Shown: positions 1-8,988 of the stretch, piece after piece | How positions within the stretch are numbered: the first letter of the stretch is position 1 | Layout: every line of letters starts with the position of its first letter | NCBI GenBank assembly: GCA_051884915.1 | Contig: JBJEWF010000028.1 | Coordinates: 14,599-78,598, forward strand | Source of the DNA: RUG572 sp051884915 | Lineage (GTDB): Bacteria > Verrucomicrobiota > Kiritimatiellia > RFP12 > UBA1067 | Direction of reading: 5' to 3' | Length of the DNA stretch: 64,000 bases | Translations under genes and position numbers: made by a program | Notes under the pieces: generated by a model | Told to the model about the DNA's origin: nothing | Databases searched by the model: none | Seen by the model: the letters and a program-made list of their open reading frames with translations, nothing else

Positions 1-1204
1 GCTTCGGGTCGCCGCAGCGCTGGGGATAGGTCGCGGAATAGACGTCGATGTAGTGCGGGCCGCGAATGCCGAGCGCCGCCATCTCCTTCATCTCCTGCGG
101 CAGCCAGCGTTCCCACGCGCATTTCTGGCACACCCAGTAGCACTGGCCGCCGGCCCAGAGGCCGCCCATGTCCAGCGCGCCGTCCGCCCGCTTGCAGACC
201 CAATCCGCGTCCCACCGGCGCGAACACAGGTAGCCGTCCGTATTGGAGGCGTGGAGCGCGAACTGGTAGCCCAGCGCCTTCGCCTTTCCGATCAGCCGCC
301 GGAACGCCGCCGCGCCGCCGGCCTCGGCGCCGACGGGGAAATGGCCGGGGACGCGCCCGTCGTAGCCGCCGTCCTGCCAGCCGGCCGAGCAGATGGACAG
401 TTTGTCCACGCCCGCGTCCTTCAGCGCCTGGAGAAACTCCTCCGTCACGCCAAAGGGCATGTGGACGACCACGGGCGGCTCTTCGCCCTGCCGGAAGAAG
501 AGCTTGGGGTCCTTGGCGTCGGGAATCGGCTTCGCGGCATGCGTCTGAATGCGCACGACGATCGCGTCGCACAGATAGTCGAGTTCCGGACTGTCCTTGA
601 CGCGGTCCTTGATCGTGCGCACCGCGCCGCGCGCCAGCTGGTACCGGCGATAGGCGTGCGCCAGGCCGTTGTAGTCGGCCGCCGCGCCCGTCAGCGGATG
701 GTACTCCACGACGATGTCGTTGTAGAATCCGGGGAAGAACGCCTTGACCCGGTCGCACCGGAACCGCGGGAAGACCTCGTAGGCGCCCTTCTTCGCCGCG
801 GCGGTGAAGTCGTAGTCGAACCGCCACGTCTTCACGTGTCCGTACCAGAGCCGGTCGCCCCGCTTCAGGCCGAAAATCGGCATCAGCTGCCGGCTTTTCG
901 CGTAGACGCCGTCGTCCTTGTCCAGGCGGCCGTAGGTCCCGCGCGCCTGGATCCAATAGCCGTCGTCGCCCTTGCGGGCCTTCATGAACGCCGGCACGAC
1001 GTCCACGGCCCAGGCGTCGGCCGGGATCTCGCCTTTGGGGAACGTCGCGCGCCAGCCGTTCGCGGGCAGCGGCTCCAGTTCGATCGTCCGGACGTCGCAC
1101 GCCACGGTCTTTTTCGCGGTACCCCGGAAAATGCGGACCTCCGCCGTCTCCGAAAAGAGCGCGGCGGAGGACAACAGGCAGACGCCAAGAAGAAGGCTTC
1201 TCAT
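1..1204 (-). CDS. Secreted DUF5696-like TIM-barrel protein, putative glycoside hydrolase (C-terminus beyond window)
   Basis: The gene reads leftward from an ATG at 1204 and leaves the window without a stop; about 401 codons are visible. The N-terminus (MRSLLLGVCLLSSAALFS) is a signal peptide, so the product is exported. An N-terminal beta domain contains DGYW and a GxxG stretch, then a helix with AYRRYQLAR, then a barrel-like region with GWQDGGYDG, HASNTDGY and HYIDVYS. The same landmarks occur in the same order in the protein at 42905-44701, so the two are paralogues. DUF5696/GH101-like glycan hydrolysis is my best family guess; substrate unknown. Its start overlaps the argG stop by one base (TGATG), so it is translationally coupled to the arginine genes, an odd partner for an exported glycosidase. 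Family assignment is moderate; the gene itself is clear. Confidence 0.75.
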   Translation of the reverse strand, partial: MRSLLLGVCLLSSAALFSETAEVRIFRGTAKKTVACDVRTIELEPLPANGWRATFPKGEIPADAWAVDVVPAFMKARKGDDGYWIQARGTYGRLDKDDGVYAKSRQLMPIFGLKRGDRLWYGHVKTWRFDYDFTAAAKKGAYEVFPRFRCDRVKAFFPGFYNDIVVEYHPLTGAAADYNGLAHAYRRYQLARGAVRTIKDRVKDSPELDYLCDAIVVRIQTHAAKPIPDAKDPKLFFRQGEEPPVVVHMPFGVTEEFLQALKDAGVDKLSICSAGWQDGGYDGRVPGHFPVGAEAGGAAAFRRLIGKAKALGYQFALHASNTDGYLCSRRWDADWVCKRADGALDMGGLWAGGQCYWVCQKCAWERWLPQEMKEMAALGIRGPHYIDVYSATYPQRCGDPK

Positions 1205-2439
1205 CACTTCACGCTGATCTGGCCGGACTTCGCGAGCATCTTCGCCTCGACGGACTGGATTTCCGCGAATCCCTGCGAACTGTGCGGATTCAGGCCGTTG
1301 GAGGCTTCCATCGAACTGTCGGCCTCGTTGTAGATCGTCGCCTTGAGGCCGGTGAGCGCCTCGAAGAAGATGTTGCCCTTGTAGAGGCCCAGCGTGACGT
1401 CCGCCGTCGCCTTGTCCGCCCACACCTGGATGGCCGCGCGGGCCGCCCGGGTGGCGGGGTCGAACCAGCGGCCATCGTAGATCTGGTCGCTCACGAGCTT
1501 GGAGAGCTGCTGGAAGAGGAGCGTCGAGCGACGGTCCATGATGCCCTCGTAGATGTACTTGAGACCCCAGCTGAGCACCTCCATGCCGGGCGCCTCGTAG
1601 ACGCCGCGGCTCTTCGTTCCGATGATGCGGTTTTCGAGCGCGTGCTTCATGCCGATGCCGTTGCGGCCGCCGATCTTGTTCAGTTCGAGCATGATGTCGA
1701 ACGGCGACAGCTTCCTGCCGTTGACGGCCGTGCAGCGGCCCTTCGCGAACGAGAGCGTCACCTTCTCGACCTTGTTCGGCGCCTTTTCCGGCCACACGCC
1801 CATCGTGGGCTTCACGATGCGCATTGAGGTCTCCATCGATTCGAGATCCTCCGCCTCGTGGGAAAGCCCGGCGAGGTTCGCGTCCGTCGAATATTTCTTC
1901 TTCGTGCCGACGAACGCCGTGATGCCGCGCGCGGCGAGGAACGCGACCATCTCCGTGCGGCCCGGGAAGCGCTTCAGCAGTTCGCTGTCGCGCCACGGGG
2001 CGTACACGCCGAACTTCGGGTCGAGCACGTTCGTGTAGCGCTCGAAGCGCATCTGGTCGTTGCCGCGGCCCGTCGCGCCGTGGACGAGCACCGTGCAGCC
2101 GGCCTTCTTCATCGCGGGAAGCAGCGCCTGGACCGTCACCGCGCGGGCGATGCCCGTCGAGTTCCAGTAGCCGCCGTCGTACATGGCCTGGCACTTGACC
2201 GTCTCGAAGCAGATGTCGGCCATCGCCTTCGTCACGTCGACGATCGTCGTCTCGACGCCCGTGGGCGCCATCTTCTTCTTGATGTCGTTGATGTCCTTTT
2301 CGTCGGGCTGGCCGACGTTCGCGCTGAACGCCTTCACCTTGACGCCCGCGTCAAGCAGCACGCAGCAGATCGTTTTCGAATCGAGACCGCCCGACACGCA
2401 CACGCCGACGGTCTTGCCCTTCAGGTCTTCCAATTTCAT
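1204..2439 (-). CDS. argG: Argininosuccinate synthase
   Basis: 411 residues, the usual length. It joins citrulline and aspartate with ATP hydrolysis to give argininosuccinate in the cytosol. The N-terminus has the PP-loop nucleotide motif CVSGGLDSKT (about residues 13-22), and HGATGRGNDQMRFE (about 120-133) is the conserved citrulline/aspartate-binding stretch. The ATG at 2439 is preceded by GAGGAA as ribosome site. It lies 33 bases after argD and runs directly into the exported DUF5696-like gene, making argB-argD-argG-glycosidase one unit. argC, argJ, argF and argH are not in the window. I see no ARG-box-like palindrome. High certainty. Confidence 0.97.
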   Translation of the reverse strand: MKLEDLKGKTVGVCVSGGLDSKTICCVLLDAGVKVKAFSANVGQPDEKDINDIKKKMAPTGVETTIVDVTKAMADICFETVKCQAMYDGGYWNSTGIARAVTVQALLPAMKKAGCTVLVHGATGRGNDQMRFERYTNVLDPKFGVYAPWRDSELLKRFPGRTEMVAFLAARGITAFVGTKKKYSTDANLAGLSHEAEDLESMETSMRIVKPTMGVWPEKAPNKVEKVTLSFAKGRCTAVNGRKLSPFDIMLELNKIGGRNGIGMKHALENRIIGTKSRGVYEAPGMEVLSWGLKYIYEGIMDRRSTLLFQQLSKLVSDQIYDGRWFDPATRAARAAIQVWADKATADVTLGLYKGNIFFEALTGLKATIYNEADSSMEASNGLNPHSSQGFAEIQSVEAKMLAKSGQISVK

Positions 2440-2472
2440 TTTGCACGTTCCTCGTTTGCAGATCAGGAAATT

Positions 2473-3675
2473 CTACTCGGCTTCGCCGGCCCAAAGTTCG
2501 TCGAGCGCCTCGGCCATCATCTCGACGGCCTGCTCGATATTGGCCTCCTTCATCGACAGCGTCGGCAGGAAGCGCACCACGTTGTCGCCCGCCGTGAGGG
2601 CGAGGACGTTGTAGTCGCGGAACTTCCCGACGACGGCCTTGGGATCGCCGTCGACCACCATGCCCAGCATCAGGCCGATGCCGCGCACGTCGAGAACCTG
2701 GTCGTACTTCTCGGCGAACGCCTTCAGCGACTCCATCAGGAGCTCGCCTTTCCGGACGGCCGCGTCGAGCAGGTTCTCCTCCTCGATGATCCGGATCGTC
2801 GCGAGCGCCGCGGCGCAGGCGAGCGGATTGCCGCCGAACGTCGACGCGTGGCTGCCGGGCGTGAAGACGTCCGCGAATTTCGCGTTCGAGACGAGCGCGC
2901 CCATCGGCACGCCGTCCGCAATGGCCTTCGCGCAGGTGAAGAGGTCCGGCTTGACGCCGAAGTTCTGCCAGCCCCACCATTTGCCCGTGCGGCCCATGCC
3001 GCACTGGACTTCGTCGCAGATCATGACGAGGTTCTTCTCGTCGCAGAGCGCGCGCACGCCCGCCATGAACTCGGCCGTCGCCGGCATCACGCCGCCTTCG
3101 CCCTGCACGGCCTCAAGCATGATGGCCACCGTCTTGTCCGTCACGGCGGCCCGGACGCTCTCGATGTCGTTGAAATCGGCGTACGCAAAACCGACCGGCA
3201 GCGGCTCGTAGCCCTGCTGGCACCAGCTCTGGCCCGTCGCCGTCAGCGTGGCCAGCGTGCGGCCGTGGAAGCTGTTGCGCATCGTGACCACTTCGTAGCG
3301 CCCGCTCCCGGCGCCCCACTTGCGGACGAGCTTGAGCGCGGCCTCGTTCGCCTCGGCGCCCGAATTGCAGAAGAACACCTTGCCGTCAAGCCCGGAAATC
3401 TGGACGAGCTTCTTCGCGAGCTGGACCTGGGGCTCGCTGATGAAGAGATTGGAGCAGTGGCCGAGCCGGGCGGCCTGTTCCACGATGGCCTTCACCACGC
3501 CTTCCGTGCAGTGGCCCACGTTGTGGCAGCCGATGCCGCTCGTCAGATCGTAGTACTGGGTGTTCTCGGGCGTGTAGACGCGCGACCCCTTGGCCTTGGC
3601 GAGAACCAGCGCCGGCGAATAGGTCGGCATCAGGTACTTCTTGTAGTCTTCAGCGAGTTCAGTGCTCTTGCTCAT
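2473..3675 (-). CDS. argD: Acetylornithine aminotransferase
   Basis: 400 residues, a class III PLP-dependent aminotransferase that makes N-acetylornithine from the semialdehyde using glutamate. Visible landmarks: NSGAEANEAALK (about 104-115) for phosphate binding, SFHGRT (135-140), the PLP aspartate in CDEVQCGMGRTG (220-231), and the Schiff-base lysine in TCAKAIADG (Lys250). The start ATG overlaps the argB stop by four bases (ATGA), indicating translational coupling. ArgD proteins often also act on succinyl-diaminopimelate; that cannot be told from sequence. Context between argB and argG supports the arginine role. Confidence 0.95.
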   Translation of the reverse strand: MSKSTELAEDYKKYLMPTYSPALVLAKAKGSRVYTPENTQYYDLTSGIGCHNVGHCTEGVVKAIVEQAARLGHCSNLFISEPQVQLAKKLVQISGLDGKVFFCNSGAEANEAALKLVRKWGAGSGRYEVVTMRNSFHGRTLATLTATGQSWCQQGYEPLPVGFAYADFNDIESVRAAVTDKTVAIMLEAVQGEGGVMPATAEFMAGVRALCDEKNLVMICDEVQCGMGRTGKWWGWQNFGVKPDLFTCAKAIADGVPMGALVSNAKFADVFTPGSHASTFGGNPLACAAALATIRIIEEENLLDAAVRKGELLMESLKAFAEKYDQVLDVRGIGLMLGMVVDGDPKAVVGKFRDYNVLALTAGDNVVRFLPTLSMKEANIEQAVEMMAEALDELWAGEAE

Positions 3676-4529
3676 TCCGTGATCTCCGTTCCAACACCCT
3701 CGCGGGTGAATATTTCCAACAAAAGCGAGTGGGGCATGCGTCCGTCGACCAGATGGACCTTGCTCACGCCGGCGCGGATGGCGTCCTCGCAGCCTTCGAT
3801 CTTCGGCAGCATGCCGCCGGCGATGACGCCCTCCGCCTTCAGCCGGGCGACGCTGGAGAGGTGGAGCGTCGTCAGCAGCGTCTTCGGGTCGGACGGGTCC
3901 CGGAGCAGCCCGGGCACGTCCGACACGACGGCGAACTTGCGGACCTTCAGCGCTTTCGCGAGGGCGGCGGCGGCGCTGTCGGCATTGATGTTGTAGAGGT
4001 GGCCGTCGCGCCCCGTTCCGAGCGGCGTCACCACGGGGATGATGCCGGCGTCGAGCATCTCGCGGACGGCGCGCGCGTCCACGCCGACCGGCTCGCCGAC
4101 GTACCCGCGGTCGGGCGCCGTGATCTTTTCGGCCGTGAACATCCAGTTGCCGTGCAGCGGGCGCGCATTGGCCTTCATCTGCTGGAGCAGGCGCACCAGC
4201 GACGAATTCACCTCGTTGTTCAGCGTGCGGCGCACGATTTCCATTGTCGCCTCGTCGGTCACGCGCAGCCCGTCGACGAACCGGGGTTCGATCCCGCTTT
4301 CCTTCAGGGCGCGGGAAATGGCCTTGCCGCCACCGTGCACGACGACCACGTGCATGCCCACCGCGTCCATGAAAGCGACGTCCGCCAGAAGCGAAACGAG
4401 ATTCGTTTCGCTCTCCATCACGGAACCGCCCACCTTCACGAGCACGGTCGCGCCGCTGAAGTCCTGGATGTAGGGCAGAGCCTCCGTCAGGACCGCGGCT
4501 TTCTGCATTGCCAAATCGATTTTTTCCAT
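3672..4529 (-). CDS. argB: Acetylglutamate kinase
   Basis: 285 residues, amino-acid kinase family; phosphorylates N-acetylglutamate, the second step of arginine synthesis. VKVGGSVMES (about residues 30-39) and HGGGKAISRAL are the family's lysine/glycine-rich ATP and substrate loops. I place the start at 4529 because a good sigma70-type promoter ends nine bases before this ATG; any longer reading would run through the promoter. Thus the mRNA probably has a leader of only about three bases, and no Shine-Dalgarno sequence is possible. First gene of argB-argD-argG. Whether it is feedback-inhibited by arginine is not evident; the N-terminal helix region typical of arginine-sensitive hexameric kinases is present in part (MEKIDLAMQKAAVLTEALPY). 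Confidence 0.95.
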   Translation of the reverse strand: MEKIDLAMQKAAVLTEALPYIQDFSGATVLVKVGGSVMESETNLVSLLADVAFMDAVGMHVVVVHGGGKAISRALKESGIEPRFVDGLRVTDEATMEIVRRTLNNEVNSSLVRLLQQMKANARPLHGNWMFTAEKITAPDRGYVGEPVGVDARAVREMLDAGIIPVVTPLGTGRDGHLYNINADSAAAALAKALKVRKFAVVSDVPGLLRDPSDPKTLLTTLHLSSVARLKAEGVIAGGMLPKIEGCEDAIRAGVSKVHLVDGRMPHSLLLEIFTREGVGTEITE

Positions 4530-4538
4530 GAAGCGGCC

Positions 4539-4567
4539 ATTATAGCACAAAATCGCCGCGGCGGCAA
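4539..4567 (-). promoter_or_regulatory. Promoter of argB operon
   Basis: On the minus strand, TTGCCG (4567-4562), a 17-base spacer, then TATAAT (4544-4539) preceded by TGTGC, which also makes an extended -10 (TGC-TATAAT). Only nine bases separate the -10 from the argB ATG, so the transcript should start about three bases before the start codon. Confidence 0.75.
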
Positions 4568-4597
4568 TCCGCCCGCCACGGCCGCGGGCGTGGCGAT

Positions 4598-4626
4598 CCG
4601 TTCCGGCAGGGGCGGCACGGGAACGG
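4598..4626 (-). terminator. GC-rich hairpin after the MBL hydrolase gene
   Basis: Arms CCGTTCC and GGAACGG (4598-4604 and 4620-4626), seven perfect pairs with a 15-base loop, lie 22 bases past the stop of the last gene of the long gatC operon and before the argB promoter. There is no T-run, so it is at best a Rho-assisted or 3'-end-stabilising structure. Confidence 0.4.
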
Positions 4627-4647
4627 GCCGCCGCGACGGGCAACGGC

Positions 4648-5424
4648 TCAGAACGCGTACAGGGTGCTGGGTTCGTGCTGGCTCAAAGTGGCCAGAACGA
4701 CGTCGGGACGGCCGATTTCCGCCAGCGCCGCACGGGAGGCCGCCTCGGCCAGATGGGGCCGGTTGCAGTCTTCCGACAAATGCGCCAGAAGCAGGATCTT
4801 CAATCCGGAAGGGGCGACCTCGCGGATGACGTCCGCCGCGTCCCGGTTCGACAGATGCCCGCTCCGTCCCAGAATCCGCCGGATCAGCGCGGGCGCGCGG
4901 CCCGAGCGCTGGAGCAGTTCGACGTCGTGGTTGGACTCCAGCACCGCGCAGGTTGCCCGGCACAGCGCCTCCTTGACGGGGTCGGTGGCGATCCCCATGT
5001 CCGTTCCCACGAACAGCCGCGACGTCCCGTCGTCGAACAGATAGCCGACGGGATCCGTCGCATCGTGGGAAAGCGAAAACGTCGTCACCGTCAAGGCGCC
5101 CAGCCCAAACGGTTCGGCCGTCTCGAACACGCACCAGCCGTCGTGGACGCCCGTGCGCGCCGCGATGGCGTCCGCCGTCAGGCCGTTGGCGAAGAGCGGA
5201 ACGGCCGGATGGCGGCCGTGGAACGTCTCCAGTCCGGCATAGTGGTCGGAATGGTTGTGCGTGAAGAGGACGGCGGAGACGGCGCGGACGTCGATGCCGC
5301 AGACCGCCATCCGCCGTTCAAGTTCGCGGCAGCTCAAGCCGCAATCGAGCAGGGCGAGCGTCGTCCCGCTTTGCACGCAAAGGGCGTTCCCCCCCGAACC
5401 GCTTGCCAGCACCCGCAGCTTCAT
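4648..5424 (-). CDS. MBL-fold metallohydrolase, YycJ/WalJ-like
   Basis: 258 residues. The metal-binding motif THNHSDH (His56, His58, Asp60, His61) is the metallo-beta-lactamase HxHxDH signature; DCGLSC and GTDMG further on are typical of the COG1235 group (phosphoribosyl cyclic phosphodiesterase-like, including the cell-wall-linked exonuclease YycJ). Exact substrate unknown: members are annotated as DNA 5' exonucleases or cyclic phosphodiesterases. The start at 5424 gives the normal family N-terminus MKLRVLASGSGGN. It sits 10 bases after purE and closes the long operon that begins at gatC. Confidence 0.85.
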   Translation of the reverse strand: MKLRVLASGSGGNALCVQSGTTLALLDCGLSCRELERRMAVCGIDVRAVSAVLFTHNHSDHYAGLETFHGRHPAVPLFANGLTADAIAARTGVHDGWCVFETAEPFGLGALTVTTFSLSHDATDPVGYLFDDGTSRLFVGTDMGIATDPVKEALCRATCAVLESNHDVELLQRSGRAPALIRRILGRSGHLSNRDAADVIREVAPSGLKILLLAHLSEDCNRPHLAEAASRAALAEIGRPDVVLATLSQHEPSTLYAF

Positions 5425-5434
5425 CGGCCCGTTC

Positions 5435-5935
5435 TCAGGCGTGGATCCGGGCGTTGGCCTTGGCGACCTTGGCCCGAAGCTCGTCCTTGTGCGCCCGGTA
5501 CTTCGCGCGCAGGCCGGCATCGGCCGTTCCCAGGATCTGGACGGCCAGCAACGCCGCGTTCGCCGGCCCCGCAGATCCCACGGCCACCGTCGCCACCGGC
5601 ACGCCCGACGGCATCTGGACCGTCGCGTACAGCGCGTCCAGGCCGTTCAGCGCGCCGCCCGCCACCGGGATGCCGATGACCGGCAGAACCGTGCCGGCCG
5701 CCAGCACGCCGCCCAGATGCGCCGCGCCGCCCGCCGCCGCGACGATCACCTTGAGGCCGCGCTCTTCCGCCGTCCTGGAATACGCAAGCGCCTCTTCCGG
5801 GGTGCGATGGGCGCTGATCACCCGCGTTTCATACGGCACGCCAAACTTGTCCAGCGTCTCACAGGCCTTCTGGACGAGCGGCCAGTCGCTGTCGCTGCCC
5901 ATCACGATGCCAACCACGGGTCTGTCTGAATCCAT
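5435..5935 (-). CDS. purE: N5-carboxyaminoimidazole ribonucleotide mutase (class I PurE)
   Basis: 166 residues, the usual PurE size. GIVMGSDSDWP (about residues 9-19) is the phosphate-binding signature and SAHRTPE follows at about 43; AAAGGAAHLGG lines the active site. It converts N5-CAIR to CAIR in purine synthesis. The start at 5935 follows a GAGGAGCAGCAA ribosome site. purK, its normal partner, is not adjacent; instead a small membrane protein precedes it and an MBL hydrolase follows. A second purine gene, purD, is in the same operon. Confidence 0.95.
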   Translation of the reverse strand: MDSDRPVVGIVMGSDSDWPLVQKACETLDKFGVPYETRVISAHRTPEEALAYSRTAEERGLKVIVAAAGGAAHLGGVLAAGTVLPVIGIPVAGGALNGLDALYATVQMPSGVPVATVAVGSAGPANAALLAVQILGTADAGLRAKYRAHKDELRAKVAKANARIHA

Positions 5936-5976
5936 TTGCTGCTCCTCTCGTAGAAAAAAAATGCGCGCGCCCTTCG

Positions 5977-6267
5977 TCAGCGGACCGCCTTGTTCCGGTA
6001 GTGGCAATAGAGCGCCAGGTCCGTCGACACGAGAACCATGTCGATGGCGTAGACGATGCACAGCCAGTCGTTGCCGGGAATCGCGTCCAGCAGCCGCGCG
6101 CAGATTCCGCCCACGTAGCCGAGCAGCACGACGAGCATGAACATCGGGCTCTTGCCGGCCACGCCCGCGCCGCCGTGTCCGGCCCGGTACGTGCGGACGA
6201 TTGCAAACGGCCACGAAAAGCCGAATGCGAACAGCATGAAGAATTCACAGAACTGGGATATTTCCAT
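5977..6267 (-). CDS. Small three-helix membrane protein, PQ-loop/SWEET-like, function unknown
   Basis: 96 residues with three hydrophobic segments at about 4-24, 41-62 and 68-88, and a final positively charged tail (CHYRNKAVR). FSWPFAIVRTYRAG followed by a KSPMF loop resembles the half-repeat PQ-loop proteins of about 90 residues that are common but uncharacterised in gut anaerobes. It sits between sdhB and purE with gaps of 37 and 41 bases and is part of the long operon. No function should be inferred from the neighbours; transport of a small solute is only a structural guess. Confidence 0.7.
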   Translation of the reverse strand: MEISQFCEFFMLFAFGFSWPFAIVRTYRAGHGGAGVAGKSPMFMLVVLLGYVGGICARLLDAIPGNDWLCIVYAIDMVLVSTDLALYCHYRNKAVR

Positions 6268-6304
6268 TTTCTTTCACCTCGATTTCCGCCGTGCGGCCTC
6301 CGGC

Positions 6305-7075
6305 CTACGCCTTCGTCCCATACACCTTTTCGTCGTGCCAGGCGGCGGCGCGCAGGTAGTGGCGGTTCATCTGCGCGATGTTGCGCACGGAAATGCCCTT
6401 CGGGCACGCCGCCTCGCAGGCGCGGACGTTGGTGCAGCCGCCGAAGCCTTCCGCGTCCATCTGCCTGACCATGGCCAGCACGCGGCGGTTCGCCTCGACG
6501 CGGCCCTGCGGCAGATTCGCCAGGTGGCCGATCTTCGCCGCGGCGAACAGCATGGCCGACGCGTTCGGGCACGCCGCCACGCAGGCGCCGCAGCCGATGC
6601 AGGCCGCCGCGTCGAACGCGCGGTCGGCCTCCTCCTTCGCGACCGGCGTCACGGCGGCATCCGGCGCCGCGCCCGTGTTCACGCTCACGTAGCCGCCCGC
6701 CTGGATGATGCGGTCGAAGGCGCTGCGGTCGATCACGCAGTCGCGCACGACCGGGAACGCGGCGGACCGGAACGGCTCGACCGTGATCGTGTCGCCGTCC
6801 TTGAACAGGCGCATGTGCAGCTGGCAGGTCGTCGTGCCGTAGTCGCGGCCGTGCGGCACGCCGTTGACGACGAGCGAGCACGTGCCGCAAATGCCCTCGC
6901 GGCAGTCGTGGTCGAAGGCGATCGGCTCGACGCCGCGCTTCATGCGCCGTTCGTTCATCACGTCCAGCATGTCCAGCAGGGACATGTCGGGCGAAACGTC
7001 CCCGACCTCTTCCGTCTCGAAGGCGCCCGGAGACGAAGCGTCCTTCTGGCGCCACATTCTAACGGTGACGTTCAT
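6305..7075 (-). CDS. sdhB: Succinate dehydrogenase / fumarate reductase iron-sulfur subunit
   Basis: 256 residues. The N-terminal plant-type ferredoxin domain has CREGICGTCSL (about 59-69) and a further Cys at TTCQLH for the 2Fe-2S cluster; the C-terminal half has CIGCGACVAACP (about 150-161) and a later CTNVRACEAACPKG for the 4Fe-4S and 3Fe-4S clusters. It passes electrons between the flavoprotein and the membrane cytochrome. The ATG overlaps the sdhA stop (TAATG). In an anaerobe this complex most likely works as menaquinol:fumarate reductase, but direction cannot be read from sequence. Confidence 0.93.
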   Translation of the reverse strand: MNVTVRMWRQKDASSPGAFETEEVGDVSPDMSLLDMLDVMNERRMKRGVEPIAFDHDCREGICGTCSLVVNGVPHGRDYGTTTCQLHMRLFKDGDTITVEPFRSAAFPVVRDCVIDRSAFDRIIQAGGYVSVNTGAAPDAAVTPVAKEEADRAFDAAACIGCGACVAACPNASAMLFAAAKIGHLANLPQGRVEANRRVLAMVRQMDAEGFGGCTNVRACEAACPKGISVRNIAQMNRHYLRAAAWHDEKVYGTKA

Positions 7076-8988
7076 TACTTGTAGCTCCTTGTGGCGAGGT
7101 GGACGTTTTCAAAGGACAGCGGTTCCTTGGCGAGTTCGGGCTTCCGGCCCTCGCCCCTGTACGCCCATGCGCCCACGTAGCAGAAATTCTCGTCGTCGCG
7201 CTTCGCCTCGCCTTCGGGCGTCTGGCTCTCCTCGCGGAAATGGCCGCCGCACGACTCTTCGCGATGCAGCGCGTCGAGCGCCAGCACTTCCGCGAATTCG
7301 AGGAAGTCGGCCACGCGGCCCGCGTTCTCCAGGTTCTGGTTGAACGACTGCGCGTCGCCCAGGACGTTCACGTCGTGCCAGAACTCGTCGCGCAGCGCGG
7401 GAATCTGCGCCAGGGCCTTCTCCAGTCCGGCCCGGTTCCGCGCCATGCCCACGTGCTCCCAGAGGATGCCGCCCAGTTCGCGGTGGAATTCGCGGACGGT
7501 GCGGTGGCCTTTGACGGACAGCAGCCTGCGGATCCGTTCGTCGGCCTGCTTCAGCGCGTCCGTGAACGGCGCGGCGTCCGTCGAAACCCGCGGCAGCGCC
7601 GTCGAGGCCAGATAGCCGCCCAGCGTGTAGGGGATGACGAAATAGCCGTCCGACAGCCCCTGCATCAGCGCCGAAGCGCCCAGCCGGTTCGCGCCGTGGT
7701 CGGAGAAGTTCGCCTCGCCGAGCACGAAGCAGCCCGGAATCGTGCTCATCAGATCGTAGTCGACCCACAGCCCGCCCATCGTGTAGTGGATGGCCGGGAA
7801 AATGCGCATCGGCGTCCTGTACGGATTCTCGCCCGTGATCTTCTCGTACATCTGGAAGAGGTTGCCGTATCGGGCCGACACGCCGGACTCGCCCAGGCGC
7901 GCGATCGCCTCCGAGAAGTCGAGATAGACGGCCCGCTTCGTGTCGCCCACGCCCATGCCCGCATCGCAGACCTGCTTGGCGTTGCGGCTGGCCACGTCGC
8001 GCGGCACGAGATTGCCGAAGCTCGGATACTTCTCCTCAAGGTAGTAGTAGCGCTCGGCCTCCGGAATGTCCTGCGGCGCGCGCGCGTCGCCTTTCCGGCG
8101 CGGCACCCAGATGCGCCCGTCGTTGCGGAGCGATTCGCTCATCAGCGTCAGCTTGGACTGCAGGTCGCCGTGGCGCGGGATGCAGGTGGGATGGATCTGC
8201 GTGTAGCAGGGATTCGCGAACAGCGCGCCGCGCTTGTACGCGCGGAAGGCCGCCGACACGTTCGAGCTCTGCGCGTTCGTCGACAGGAAGTAGACGTTGC
8301 CGTAGCCGCCCGTGCACAGGCACACGGCGTGAGCCGCATGGCTCTCAAGCGCGCCGGTCGTCAGGTTGCGGACGATGATGCCGCGCGCCTTGCCGTCGAC
8401 GAGAACGAGGTCCAGCATCTCGCGGCGCGCATAGACCGTCACCCGGCCGGCCGCCACCTGCCGCATCATCGCCTGGTAGGCGCCCAGCAGCAGCTGCTGG
8501 CCCGTTTGGCCGCGCGCGTAGAACGTGCGGGACACCTGCGCGCCGCCAAAGGAGCGGTTGTCCAGCTGCCCGCCGTATTCGCGGCCGAACGGAACGCCCT
8601 GCGCCACGCACTGGTCGATGATGCGGTTCGAGTTCTCCGCCAGCCGGTAGACGTTCGCCTCGCGCGCGCGGAAGTCGCCGCCCTTGATCGTGTCGTAGAA
8701 CAGCCGGTAGACGCTGTCGCCGTCGTTCTTGTAGTTCTTCGCCGCATTGATGCCGCCCTGCGCCGCAATCGAGTGCGCGCGCCGGGGCGAATCCTGGATG
8801 CAGAAGCTCTTGACGTTGTAGCCGAGCTCGGCCAGCGTCGCCGCGGCGCTGCCGCCCGCCAGGCCCGTGCCGACGACGATCACGGTGAACTTGCGCCGGT
8901 TCGCGGGGTTGACGAGCTTGAGTTCGCGCTGGTACCGCGTCCACTTCTCCTCCAGCGGACCGGACGGAATCTTGGAATCGAGAGTCAT
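7075..8988 (-). CDS. sdhA: Succinate dehydrogenase / fumarate reductase flavoprotein subunit
   Basis: 637 residues. VVGTGLAGGSAAATLAELG (about 39-57) is the FAD dinucleotide fold; RRAHSIAAQGGINAAKN (about 69-85) carries the histidine for covalent FAD; HPTCIPRHGD and RLGASALMQG are substrate- and FAD-site segments. Length and order sdhC-sdhA-sdhB match the Bacteroidetes/epsilon-type three-subunit complexes with a long flavoprotein. The start at 8988 overlaps the sdhC stop by four bases (ATGA). The complex acts at the inner face of the cytoplasmic membrane. Confidence 0.95.
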   Translation of the reverse strand: MTLDSKIPSGPLEEKWTRYQRELKLVNPANRRKFTVIVVGTGLAGGSAAATLAELGYNVKSFCIQDSPRRAHSIAAQGGINAAKNYKNDGDSVYRLFYDTIKGGDFRAREANVYRLAENSNRIIDQCVAQGVPFGREYGGQLDNRSFGGAQVSRTFYARGQTGQQLLLGAYQAMMRQVAAGRVTVYARREMLDLVLVDGKARGIIVRNLTTGALESHAAHAVCLCTGGYGNVYFLSTNAQSSNVSAAFRAYKRGALFANPCYTQIHPTCIPRHGDLQSKLTLMSESLRNDGRIWVPRRKGDARAPQDIPEAERYYYLEEKYPSFGNLVPRDVASRNAKQVCDAGMGVGDTKRAVYLDFSEAIARLGESGVSARYGNLFQMYEKITGENPYRTPMRIFPAIHYTMGGLWVDYDLMSTIPGCFVLGEANFSDHGANRLGASALMQGLSDGYFVIPYTLGGYLASTALPRVSTDAAPFTDALKQADERIRRLLSVKGHRTVREFHRELGGILWEHVGMARNRAGLEKALAQIPALRDEFWHDVNVLGDAQSFNQNLENAGRVADFLEFAEVLALDALHREESCGGHFREESQTPEGEAKRDDENFCYVGAWAYRGEGRKPELAKEPLSFENVHLATRSYK

